A DNA stretch of 64,000 nucleotides, taken from NCBI RefSeq assembly GCF_001434705.1, contig NZ_AZDJ01000032.1, positions 119,403 to 183,402 of the forward strand, read 5' to 3'. Each line of letters opens with the position of its first letter. Position 1 is the first letter of the stretch. The position numbers and the translations under genes are program-made. The notes below the pieces were generated by a model that had not been told where the DNA came from, made no database searches, and saw nothing but the letters and a program-made list of their open reading frames with translations. Below, piece by piece: positions 29,596-36,664 of this stretch. The stretch is from Lacticaseibacillus nasuensis JCM 17158. Its GTDB lineage: Bacteria > Bacillota > Bacilli > Lactobacillales > Lactobacillaceae.

Positions 29596-30296
29596 TAGTC
29601 ATCCTCCCGTAACTGACCAAAGGTGGCCGTGGCGTCGCCGACCACCATGTGCGCACCGCTGGGCAAGGCAATCGGCTCCTTGTTCACCGCCACCAAGGTC
29701 GCATCCGGCCGCGCGTAGCCGATCAAGCCGGCAAAGGGGTACACCTGAAAGCTGGTGCCGACGACAATCAGCAAGTCGGCCTGGCTGATGGCGCGAATCG
29801 CCGCGTCGGCCACGGCGTTGTTGATTGGCTCGCCGTACAACACGATGTCCGGGCGGTAAATGCCCCCGTCGGCCTCGTGCACGTCGCTAGCCAAATAGTG
29901 CTGGTAGTCGGTTTGCGCGCCGCAGGTTTGGCAATAGATGCGATACAAGTTGCCGTGAAACTCGACGACGTGCTTGGCGCCGGCTTGCCGGTCCAAGCCG
30001 TCGACGTTTTGGGTGACGATGGCGCCTTTTTGGTTGGTGATGGCCGCCATGCGCTCGTGAATCACGTTGGGCCGGGCCTCTGGGTGATACATGTTGGCGA
30101 CGACCCAGTCATGAAAATGCTGGTGGTGCGCCTGCAGGTTATCGTGCGACAAGGCGTATTCGGGCCGCTCGCTGTCGTTGTCGTACAGCCCGCCCTTGCT
30201 GCGGTAATCGGGAATCCCCGAGGCGGTGGACACGCCGGCGCCGGTCATAAAGGTGACATACTCGGCCGCATCGATGGCGGCTTGCAAATCAAACAT
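29595..30296 (-). CDS. SIR2 family NAD-dependent protein deacylase
   Basis: A 233-residue sirtuin. Motifs: FMTGAGVSTASGIPDYRS, VTQNVDGLDRQAG, catalytic His in VEFHGNLY, RPDIVLYGE and VVGTSFQVYPF. It removes acyl groups from lysines using NAD. Of the usual two zinc-binding Cys pairs only CQTC is present; the second is replaced by DVHEADGGIY. Ten bases separate it from the HExxH gene upstream. Confidence 0.92.
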   Translation of the reverse strand: MFDLQAAIDAAEYVTFMTGAGVSTASGIPDYRSKGGLYDNDSERPEYALSHDNLQAHHQHFHDWVVANMYHPEARPNVIHERMAAITNQKGAIVTQNVDGLDRQAGAKHVVEFHGNLYRIYCQTCGAQTDYQHYLASDVHEADGGIYRPDIVLYGEPINNAVADAAIRAISQADLLIVVGTSFQVYPFAGLIGYARPDATLVAVNKEPIALPSGAHMVVGDATATFGQLREDD

Positions 30297-30305
30297 GGTT
30301 GCCTC

Positions 30306-31253
30306 CTACTCCCGCACGGTGTAGTCGAGGTGGTATTGGGTCAACACGGCTTGCACCGATTGGGTATACAAATGCTGGAAAAATGGCGCGCTGGGGTTGG
30401 TCAGCGGCAGCGTAAACGCGTTTTGCCCATCGGCCCCCAAGGCCACGTAGCCTTGGGCCTTGCTGTCGACGTCGCGGTAGTCGCTGTGCTTGAGCTCAAA
30501 CACCTGGTTAAGCTGCAGGCGCAACTGGCGCTGAGATAACACCGGCGGCACCGTGACGAACTCGCCCAGTGGCAGCGGCGCGTAGCCGGCGGCCGCCAGC
30601 CACTGACTAAACGCGCCAAACAAGTTCACCGCCGCGCGCCGCAGGCTAAACGGCGAGTCCAGCGGCTTGGTCATCAGGCCATCATACAACCGCTTGGCCA
30701 CCGGGTACGCCGCCGGGTAAGTCTTGGCCCAGCCGGCTTGTTGCGCCCCGCTGCCGCCACTGAGCGTCACCAAGAGGTCCAACAAGCTGACCACGCGAAA
30801 CACCAGCAGCTGATCGCCGGCGGGCGTTTCTGCGGGCACGTTGGCGGCAAAGCCCGCCTCAAGTTGCGCAATCACCTGACCAGTCAACAAGCGGTGCGCC
30901 TGCTGCCACGCCACCACTGGCACGTGTAGCGCCGCGCCGTACAGCGCCGAGCTCACGGCGTACAGCTGGCGGTCTTGCGCCGGGTCGCCGGTGAGCAAGT
31001 GGTATTGTAGCTGCGGGTAGTCGTGGCTGGTCAGCCACATGTGCATCAATTCGTGGCTTAAGGTGTAGTCGACATTGGTCGCGTCGCTAATGGTGACGCG
31101 CAGGCTGCCGTCTGGTTGCAAGGTTTCTTGCGACTGGTCGTGGCTCAACTGGCCGCTGACGGTGTCGGCAATCTCAAGGGTGATCGGCATGGTGTAGCCG
31201 GCCTGCACCGCTTCGAATAACTGTTGGATGTCTGGGTTTTTAATTGTGGTCAT
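30306..31253 (-). CDS. HExxH-containing protein (resembles lactobacillar 'IpaB/EvcA family' proteins)
   Basis: A 315-residue cytosolic protein starting MTTIKNPDIQQLFEAVQ, preceded by AAGGAG. Residues 63-73 read YTLSHELMHMW, with the zinc-peptidase motif H67-E-L-M-H71. The rest is helical (VLSQRQLRLQLNQVFELKHS). It resembles proteins annotated 'IpaB/EvcA family' in lactobacilli, a name with no functional basis here. A metallopeptidase activity is inferred only from the motif. Operon with the PHP gene upstream (10-base gap) and the sirtuin downstream. Confidence 0.75.
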   Translation of the reverse strand: MTTIKNPDIQQLFEAVQAGYTMPITLEIADTVSGQLSHDQSQETLQPDGSLRVTISDATNVDYTLSHELMHMWLTSHDYPQLQYHLLTGDPAQDRQLYAVSSALYGAALHVPVVAWQQAHRLLTGQVIAQLEAGFAANVPAETPAGDQLLVFRVVSLLDLLVTLSGGSGAQQAGWAKTYPAAYPVAKRLYDGLMTKPLDSPFSLRRAAVNLFGAFSQWLAAAGYAPLPLGEFVTVPPVLSQRQLRLQLNQVFELKHSDYRDVDSKAQGYVALGADGQNAFTLPLTNPSAPFFQHLYTQSVQAVLTQYHLDYTVRE

Positions 31254-31263
31254 GATTAACTCC

Positions 31264-32037
31264 TTAAAGCGCACAAGGCGTGGGTTGATGGTGCCGATAT
31301 TCGACGATGTGGGTGACGCCATGCGCCTGCAACTGCGCCGAAGCTTCGGCAAAATGGTCGCGGTACAGCGTGGTGACGTGCGCGTCGGAACCAATCGTAA
31401 ACTTGGTGCCGCCGGCGGCTTGATACCACGGAATCGCCAGGTCGTACAAGGCGGCGTTGCCCCAGATATACATCGACTTCGTGTTGAGCTCAAAAGCTAG
31501 CCCCTTGGCCACCGCCGCGGCAAAGATCTGCGTGAGCTGCGGCTTGGCCCAGGCAATCAGTTGCGCCGGAGTGACCGAGTGAATGCGCAGGCCGTAGTCA
31601 AAATGCGCCAAGACATCGGCGTAGTCGACGGCCTGCACCGCAGTTAGCATTTTGTCGTAATAGGTGTGCACCAGCGCCTGCAAGTCGGCTTGCTTGAAGC
31701 TGTCGTCGAGGTAGTCGTGGTGGCCGTCGTGGTGCACCGACAACAACACCAAGTCGTAGTCGTGCGCCGCCACGTATGCCGCTAAATCCGCCGCGCGCGG
31801 CGCGTAATAGCCCACCTCCACCCCGCGCAGCAGCTGGTTGGGGTATTGCTGGTGCAGCCGGTCGAGCTTGGCGACATAGGCCGCGTAATCCGGCATGTCG
31901 TCGCGCCCAGCGTCATCGGGGTTGGCCAGCTCCAGGTGGTCGGTGGTCACCAAGGGCGTGGTGGTTTGGCGCAAATAGTCTTCAAACTGCGCATCACTAT
32001 CGAAGGAAAAATAAGTATGTAAGTGCTGATCGATCAT
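31264..32037 (-). CDS. PHP domain phosphatase (HisK/histidinol-phosphatase-like)
   Basis: A 257-residue PHP-fold protein with metal ligands in MIDQHLHTYFSFDSD, VTTDHLEL, GVEVGYY, SVHHDG, AHFDYG, ELNTK and IGSDAHV. Such proteins hydrolyse histidinol phosphate or other phosphoesters; no his genes are nearby, so the substrate is open. GGAGGTCGCC precedes the ATG at 32037. First gene of a four-gene operon. Confidence 0.88.
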   Translation of the reverse strand: MIDQHLHTYFSFDSDAQFEDYLRQTTTPLVTTDHLELANPDDAGRDDMPDYAAYVAKLDRLHQQYPNQLLRGVEVGYYAPRAADLAAYVAAHDYDLVLLSVHHDGHHDYLDDSFKQADLQALVHTYYDKMLTAVQAVDYADVLAHFDYGLRIHSVTPAQLIAWAKPQLTQIFAAAVAKGLAFELNTKSMYIWGNAALYDLAIPWYQAAGGTKFTIGSDAHVTTLYRDHFAEASAQLQAHGVTHIVEYRHHQPTPCAL

Positions 32038-32127
32038 GGCGACCTCCGTTTGCGAGTCGGGCCAAAAGCGTGGTAGGCTGAAGGCGACAGCGTCTTCAAA
32101 CTCTACACTACAAGGGAGGAATCTAAA

Positions 32128-32637
32128 ATGCAACTGTCTGTTCCGTTGACTGCGGGCCTGTTGCCCGACCAGTTTGGTAAGTACGCTACCGGTGCCGATT
32201 TGCACGCCGGTAAGCCCAAGCGCAGCTTTCCGATCACCATCGAGGCCGCGCCGGCCGGCACGCAAAGCTTGGCGCTGACTCTGGTGGATTTCGACGCGGT
32301 GCCGGTGTCCGGTTTTCCCTGGATTCACTGGTGCGCCGCCAACATCCCCGGCGATACCGTGCTGATTCCGGAAGACGCCAGCCGCAGCGGCGTCTTGCCC
32401 ATGGTGCAAGGCCGCAACTCTAACGCCGGTGGCATGGTCCGCGCTAGCGACCCACTGGTGGCCCAAGGCTACGTCGGCCCGCAGCCGCCTGATCAAACCC
32501 ACGCCTACACCCTGACCGTTTACGCCTTAGACACCACGCTGGCCTTAGACAATGGCTTTTGGCTGAACGCCTTGCGCCACGCCATGGCCGGCCACGTGTT
32601 AGCCACGGCGAGTCTCGACATTAATTCACGCGCATAG
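32128..32637 (+). CDS. YbhB/YbcL family Raf-kinase-inhibitor-like (PEBP) protein
   Basis: A 169-residue PEBP-fold protein: RSFPITIEAAPAGTQSLALTLVDFDA, FPWIHWCAANIP and GYVGPQPPDQTHAYTLTVYALD. Bacterial members have no established reaction. Ribosome binding site GGGAGG. Divergent from the PHP operon. Confidence 0.92.
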   Translation: MQLSVPLTAGLLPDQFGKYATGADLHAGKPKRSFPITIEAAPAGTQSLALTLVDFDAVPVSGFPWIHWCAANIPGDTVLIPEDASRSGVLPMVQGRNSNAGGMVRASDPLVAQGYVGPQPPDQTHAYTLTVYALDTTLALDNGFWLNALRHAMAGHVLATASLDINSRA

Positions 32638-32693
32638 GCTGATAGCGCTTTCTCCTGTGGTAAAATAGAGCCAAACAGAAGGAGGACGCGCAT

Positions 32694-33233
32694 ATGCAAT
32701 CGAATCGAAAAGTGATCTTGTACCTGGCCGAAAGTTTGGATGGCTTCATCGCCGAACGAGATGGCAGCACCGCTTGGCTGAGCAAGCTCAACGCCAGTGC
32801 CGCCGACTCGGCGTATCAGGATTTTTATGCGAGCATCGATACGGTATTGATGGGGCGCAAAACCTACCAGCGGGCGCTGAGCCTGGCCGGCAGTTATCCA
32901 TACCAGGACAAGGAAAGCTACGTGTTCTCCACGACGCTGCACGACACGGATGATCCCACCACCGTCGTCACCGGCAACGTGCAAGAATTCGTGCGGCAGC
33001 TCAAGCGAAAACCGGGCAAGGACATTTGGCTCGTCGGCGGCGCGGACATCTTCACCGACCTGCTGCAAGACGACCTCATTGATGAACTCATCATCACCGT
33101 GGCGCCGGTGCTGCTTGGCGATGGCATTTCGCTGGTCGCCAGCAACCTCACTGACGTGCCGCTGACATTAACCCACACGCGCCAGCTCGACCAACTCGTG
33201 CAACTCACCTACCGCGTCGAAGCGGCCCATTAA
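32694..33233 (+). CDS. dihydrofolate reductase / RibD C-terminal family protein
   Basis: A 179-residue YwjB-like reductase fold: VILYLAESLDGFIAERDGS, TVLMGRKTYQRAL, DIWLVGGADIFTDLLQDDLIDEL and VAPVLLGDGISL. It probably binds NADPH; the substrate is unknown and it need not be a true DHFR. AGAAGGAGG precedes the ATG. A TAAAAT lies 36 bases upstream. Confidence 0.9.
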   Translation: MQSNRKVILYLAESLDGFIAERDGSTAWLSKLNASAADSAYQDFYASIDTVLMGRKTYQRALSLAGSYPYQDKESYVFSTTLHDTDDPTTVVTGNVQEFVRQLKRKPGKDIWLVGGADIFTDLLQDDLIDELIITVAPVLLGDGISLVASNLTDVPLTLTHTRQLDQLVQLTYRVEAAH

Positions 33234-33235
33234 CG

Positions 33236-33268
33236 CAAAACCGGCGGCCCACGGGGCCGCCGGTTTTA
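33236..33268. terminator. bidirectional terminator
   Basis: AAAACCGGCGGCCC-ACG-GGGCCGCCGGTTTT, between the reductase-like gene and the convergent glycosyltransferase gene, whose stop overlaps it. Confidence 0.9.
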
Positions 33269-34276
33269 TTTGTCGTCGAATTGATCTTCGTGACGCGGCT
33301 GGCCGATCAGCGCCGACCAGTCGGCCAGCTGCTGGCGCAAGCCCGCGGCCAGCTGGTGTGGCCGCCGCTGCGGCAGCTCCAGCGCCGCGTGATCGGCGAG
33401 CTCGGCGGCGAAGTCTTGGGAATAATCCTTCAACACCGCGCCGAGTTGTTCGGCATAGCCCCAGTGCTGCAACAATTGCGCCGGGGTCATTTTGCTTAGC
33501 ACCCATAGACTCAAGCTCGCGTACTTGCGCACCGCCAAGGCCTCAAGTACCGGCATGGTTTCGGCCACCTGCATGTATAGCGCCCCGAGCTGGTCGATGG
33601 CGCGCAGGTCGGCTTCGTGGAACTTGTCGTGCACCGTGCTGGCCGGATTGAGCCGGTAATCATACACCGCCTCGTCGTGAAAATTGATCTGCGTCACTCG
33701 CGGCAAGAGCTGGCCGATCAGGTAGGCGTCTTCCATCAGGTTGAACCCCGCCACCGGCAACGCCGGGGTGAATAACTCGGCGCGAAACAGCTTGTTCCAC
33801 AGGTAGCCACGCAGCTCCTTGTCCTCCAGCCACAGCCGGTAGGTGTCCGCACCGCGCACGGAAAAGTCCGTGGCGTGATACGGCCGGGAAAATCGCGCCT
33901 GCGGGCCGGCGAGGTACGTGGCGTAGTTGACCTGCGCGATATCGGCGTCACCAATCGTCTCAACTAACGCGCTGAGCCAACGCGGCGTGGCTAAGTCGTC
34001 GCTATCCATGAAGGCGATGTACGCGCCGCGCGCCTGGGTCAACGCCAGCGCTCGGGCATGGGCCTGGCCGCCGTTGGCCACTCGGGTGACGTGTAGCCGC
34101 GAGTCGCGGGCGGCGAAGTCGTCAAGAATCGCCGGACTGCCATCGGTCGAGCCGTCGTCGAGCAAGCGCACCTCGAAGTTTGCATAGTCTTGGCCAAGCA
34201 GACTAGCCAAGGCGGCGGGTAAGTATTTCTCCGCGTTATATACCGGCATGATCACCGAAATCAAAGGTTGTGCCAT
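33266..34276 (-). CDS. family 2 glycosyltransferase
   Basis: A 336-residue GT-A-fold transferase: LISVIMPVYNAEKYLPAAL, LLDDGSTDGS, the nucleotide-binding GAYIAFMDSDDLATPRWL and a helical C-terminus. Similar to enzymes adding sugars to wall polysaccharide or teichoic acid; donor and acceptor are unknown. GGGAGG precedes the ATG. It follows the DUF1002 gene by 15 bases. Confidence 0.92.
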   Translation of the reverse strand: MAQPLISVIMPVYNAEKYLPAALASLLGQDYANFEVRLLDDGSTDGSPAILDDFAARDSRLHVTRVANGGQAHARALALTQARGAYIAFMDSDDLATPRWLSALVETIGDADIAQVNYATYLAGPQARFSRPYHATDFSVRGADTYRLWLEDKELRGYLWNKLFRAELFTPALPVAGFNLMEDAYLIGQLLPRVTQINFHDEAVYDYRLNPASTVHDKFHEADLRAIDQLGALYMQVAETMPVLEALAVRKYASLSLWVLSKMTPAQLLQHWGYAEQLGAVLKDYSQDFAAELADHAALELPQRRPHQLAAGLRQQLADWSALIGQPRHEDQFDDK

Positions 34277-34291
34277 CGCGGCCTCCCGGGG

Positions 34292-35266
34292 TTAAATCAG
34301 ACTCTTCAACCAGTCCAGCAACCCGGTGAAAAAGTTGGCGATAGCGTCGCCGACTTTTTGCAGGAAGTTGCGGTTGGCCTTGGTGTTCAGCTGCTTAGAC
34401 AGCTTGTTGAACAGGCCCTTGGCGCTATTTTGAATGCTGCTGGCCAATTGTTGGGCCTGGGCCTTGAAGTCGCTAGACGACAAGGCGCCGGAGTGTTGGA
34501 CCTTCACCAGCAGGTTGATGATTTGTGTGCGCTGGTTGTTGGTGATGATGTTGGTGAGGTTGTTTTGCTTGAGCTGGGAGTCGACGATGTTGCCGATTTG
34601 GTTTTGCGACAGCGTCTGCTTGCCGTTGTTGCTTTGGCTGGCCATTTGTTGCTTGGCGCCGGCCACGGCGTTGTTGAGCTGCTTGTCGGAATAGCCGTCC
34701 TTGCCTTTGTTGGCACTGGTGATGCCGGACAAGGTGTTGACCTCGGACTGCGCGGCGTCGATTTGGCTGGCGTTGAGCTTGTCGCCGTTTTCGGCAAAGG
34801 CGGCGTACACTCCGGCCAAGGCGCCGGAGCCGTCGATGCGCACGGCGCTGGTGATGAAAATGTTGGCGTTGGTGACCCCGGCGGTCAACGCCGCATTGCG
34901 GTACTGATCGGCGGTAATCGTGGTGATGTTATTCGTGCCATTGTAGTCGACGATTTTCACGTTGATGCCACCGCTGCTGGTTTTTTGCACCAAGGCCGAC
35001 GACCACACGCCGCTAGCGCTGGTGAACGTGCTGCCGCTTGGGTTGAGGTATTTCACCAAGGTGTCGCCGTTGACGGTGAGCTCGCTGGGATTGGTGACAT
35101 TCGCCGCGGATTCCAGCGTCGACAGCGTGCCGCTTTTCTGCGTGGTCGTCAAGGACGTGCCCAGCGTCGCCACCGGCTGCCAGGTATCGGCGGCGTGCAC
35201 CGCCGCGCCGCGGTAGCCGACGATGAGTGCCACGACCGCGGCCAAGCCGAGAATTAATTTCTTCAT
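34292..35266 (-). CDS. secreted DUF1002 domain protein
   Basis: A 324-residue protein with a signal peptide MKKLILGLAAVVALIVGY, cleavage near AVHAAD. DUF1002 hallmarks are LGTSLTTTQKSGTLSTLE, ITSAVRIDGSGALAGVYAAF and NDAV-like LNNAVAGAKQQM. The C-terminus is helical. Function unknown; extracellular in Firmicutes. GGAG lies nine bases before the ATG at 35266. Forms an operon with the glycosyltransferase. Confidence 0.9.
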   Translation of the reverse strand: MKKLILGLAAVVALIVGYRGAAVHAADTWQPVATLGTSLTTTQKSGTLSTLESAANVTNPSELTVNGDTLVKYLNPSGSTFTSASGVWSSALVQKTSSGGINVKIVDYNGTNNITTITADQYRNAALTAGVTNANIFITSAVRIDGSGALAGVYAAFAENGDKLNASQIDAAQSEVNTLSGITSANKGKDGYSDKQLNNAVAGAKQQMASQSNNGKQTLSQNQIGNIVDSQLKQNNLTNIITNNQRTQIINLLVKVQHSGALSSSDFKAQAQQLASSIQNSAKGLFNKLSKQLNTKANRNFLQKVGDAIANFFTGLLDWLKSLI

Positions 35267-35306
35267 GAGGAAGACTCCTATCTGTGCGTTTATGCTTAAG
35301 TATGCC

Positions 35307-35340
35307 AAAAAACCGGCGCGCTGGCAGGCAGGCGCCGGTT
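35307..35340 (-). terminator. terminator of ppx
   Basis: Arms AACCGGCGC / GCGCCGGTT around 12 bases, followed on the minus strand by TTTTTTGG. Confidence 0.82.
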
Positions 35341-35356
35341 TCTTCACTGAATCTTA

Positions 35357-36286
35357 CTATTGTTGCGCGGCGTTGAGGTACGTGTACAGCGCCCCTTCGC
35401 GCAAGCCGTACTGGGAAAACAGCAGGCGGTCGGAGTCGAGGTAGCGAATCATCGTCACCACCGGCGCCAACCCGGCGACGATGATGTCGGCGCGGTACTT
35501 GGCCAGCCCCGGCACCGCCTTGCGCCCGGCGAGGTCCAAGTCGAGAATGCTGGCGAAAATATCATTCACCGCGGCGGTGCTCATGCGGTAGCCGTGAATA
35601 TCCTCCCAGTTGACATCCTTGTCGCGCCGCCGCTGAATCTTGGCCAGCGTCCGGTTACTGCCGCCCAGCGCGATGATCGGCAGGTTTTGCGCCTTGCGCA
35701 GCCACCACACGGAGTTGAACAGCTGCTCGCAGCCGGAAATCAGGCGAAAGGCCTCGGCAGCGGTAATCACCGAGCCCAGCTGGTAGCGATCGGTCAGGTT
35801 GACGGAACCGAAGGGAATGGAAATCATGTGCGCCGGTTTGCGGTTTTGCACCAGAATCAGCTCCGTCGACGCGCCGCCGGTGTCCATAATCAAGGCGTTT
35901 TGAATCGGCAAGGTGTTGATCACCGCCTGGTAGTCGAACTCCGCCTCTTGGCCGCCATCGATCACCTCAAGCGTGATGCCGGTTTCGGCCTGGACGCGCT
36001 GCAGCCACAGCTGCTGGTTGCTGGCCTGGCGCGTGGCGGCCGTGGCCACGGCGCGTAGCGTCATGTTTGGCAGGTCGGCAAACGCGTCGTGGAAGCGTTG
36101 CAAGGCGGCAATCGTGCGGTTCATCGCCGCGGATTGCAGGGTCTTCGTGGCCCCCATCCCCTCGGACAGCCGCACCATTTCCTTGAGCTTAATAATCTGC
36201 GTGGCATCCCCGTCGTGCCCAATGCGCCAAACACTGAGCCGAGCAGAATTACTACCAAGATCGATAACGCCAAAATGACTGGACAT
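35357..36286 (-). CDS. ppx: exopolyphosphatase, Ppx/GppA family
   Basis: A 309-residue ASKHA-fold phosphatase with intact motifs: FGVIDLGSNSARLSVW (phosphate 1), ATAATRQASN, IDGGQEAEFDY and LIMDTGGASTELIL. It releases phosphate from polyphosphate or hydrolyses pppGpp. It is the short form without the C-terminal HD domain. AGGAGG precedes the ATG. It lies 375 bases after ppk1; the gap holds the 110-bp hairpin repeats. Confidence 0.93.
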   Translation of the reverse strand: MSSHFGVIDLGSNSARLSVWRIGHDGDATQIIKLKEMVRLSEGMGATKTLQSAAMNRTIAALQRFHDAFADLPNMTLRAVATAATRQASNQQLWLQRVQAETGITLEVIDGGQEAEFDYQAVINTLPIQNALIMDTGGASTELILVQNRKPAHMISIPFGSVNLTDRYQLGSVITAAEAFRLISGCEQLFNSVWWLRKAQNLPIIALGGSNRTLAKIQRRRDKDVNWEDIHGYRMSTAAVNDIFASILDLDLAGRKAVPGLAKYRADIIVAGLAPVVTMIRYLDSDRLLFSQYGLREGALYTYLNAAQQ

Positions 36287-36312
36287 AAGAACCTCCTAGT
36301 TGAGAGCGCTGC

Positions 36313-36422
36313 GGGTGGCGCTTAAGCGGCGTAGGCTAAGCCGCCAACTGGTGAGGGGCCGGGCTTTGGCCCATTGCCAGTTGGTGCTTAGCCCTAGCCG
36401 CTTGCCACCCAAAGCGCGTTTA
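36313..36422. repeat. 110-bp hairpin repeat, copy A
   Basis: Identical over 110 bases to copy B (36555-36664). It folds into one long hairpin: GGGTGGC (36313-36319)/GCCACCC (36404-36410), AAGCGGC/GCCGCTT, GGCTAAGC/GCTTAGCC, CCAACTGG/CCAGTTGG, GGGCC/GGCCC, with a seven-base loop near 36361-36367. No T run follows either strand. It is in the 375-base ppk1-ppx gap, which has no gene. Confidence 0.92.
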
Positions 36423-36431
36423 GAGCGCGAC

Positions 36432-36554
36432 CCGACGCGGGTTGATGCCGGAGCAGAAGCGCCGCCTGAGGGTTGGCCGGCGGTTTTGGCCGGGGGGCCA
36501 TCAGGGGGACTTCTGTGCATGGCCGTGCGTTGGGAAGCGCGTTTAGAGCGCGAC
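36432..36554. other. spacer between the two hairpin repeats
   Basis: GC-rich, without a supportable gene. It ends with AGCGCGTTTAGAGCGCGAC (36536-36554), a block also found at the end of copy A (36413-36431), so the repeat unit may extend slightly beyond the 110 identical bases. Confidence 0.6.
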
Positions 36555-36664
36555 GGGTGGCGCTTAAGCGGCGTAGGCTAAGCCGCCAACTGGTGAGGGG
36601 CCGGGCTTTGGCCCATTGCCAGTTGGTGCTTAGCCCTAGCCGCTTGCCACCCAAAGCGCGTTTA
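36555..36664. repeat. 110-bp hairpin repeat, copy B
   Basis: Second identical copy, in the same orientation, 242 bases from copy A. Its last three bases are the ppk1 stop codon (TTA on the plus strand). Same long hairpin as copy A. Confidence 0.92.

Noticed and set aside
36296-36654. Short frames across the 110-bp hairpin repeats
   Set aside because: They arise from the repeat sequence itself, run over both arms of the hairpin and have no ribosome binding site.
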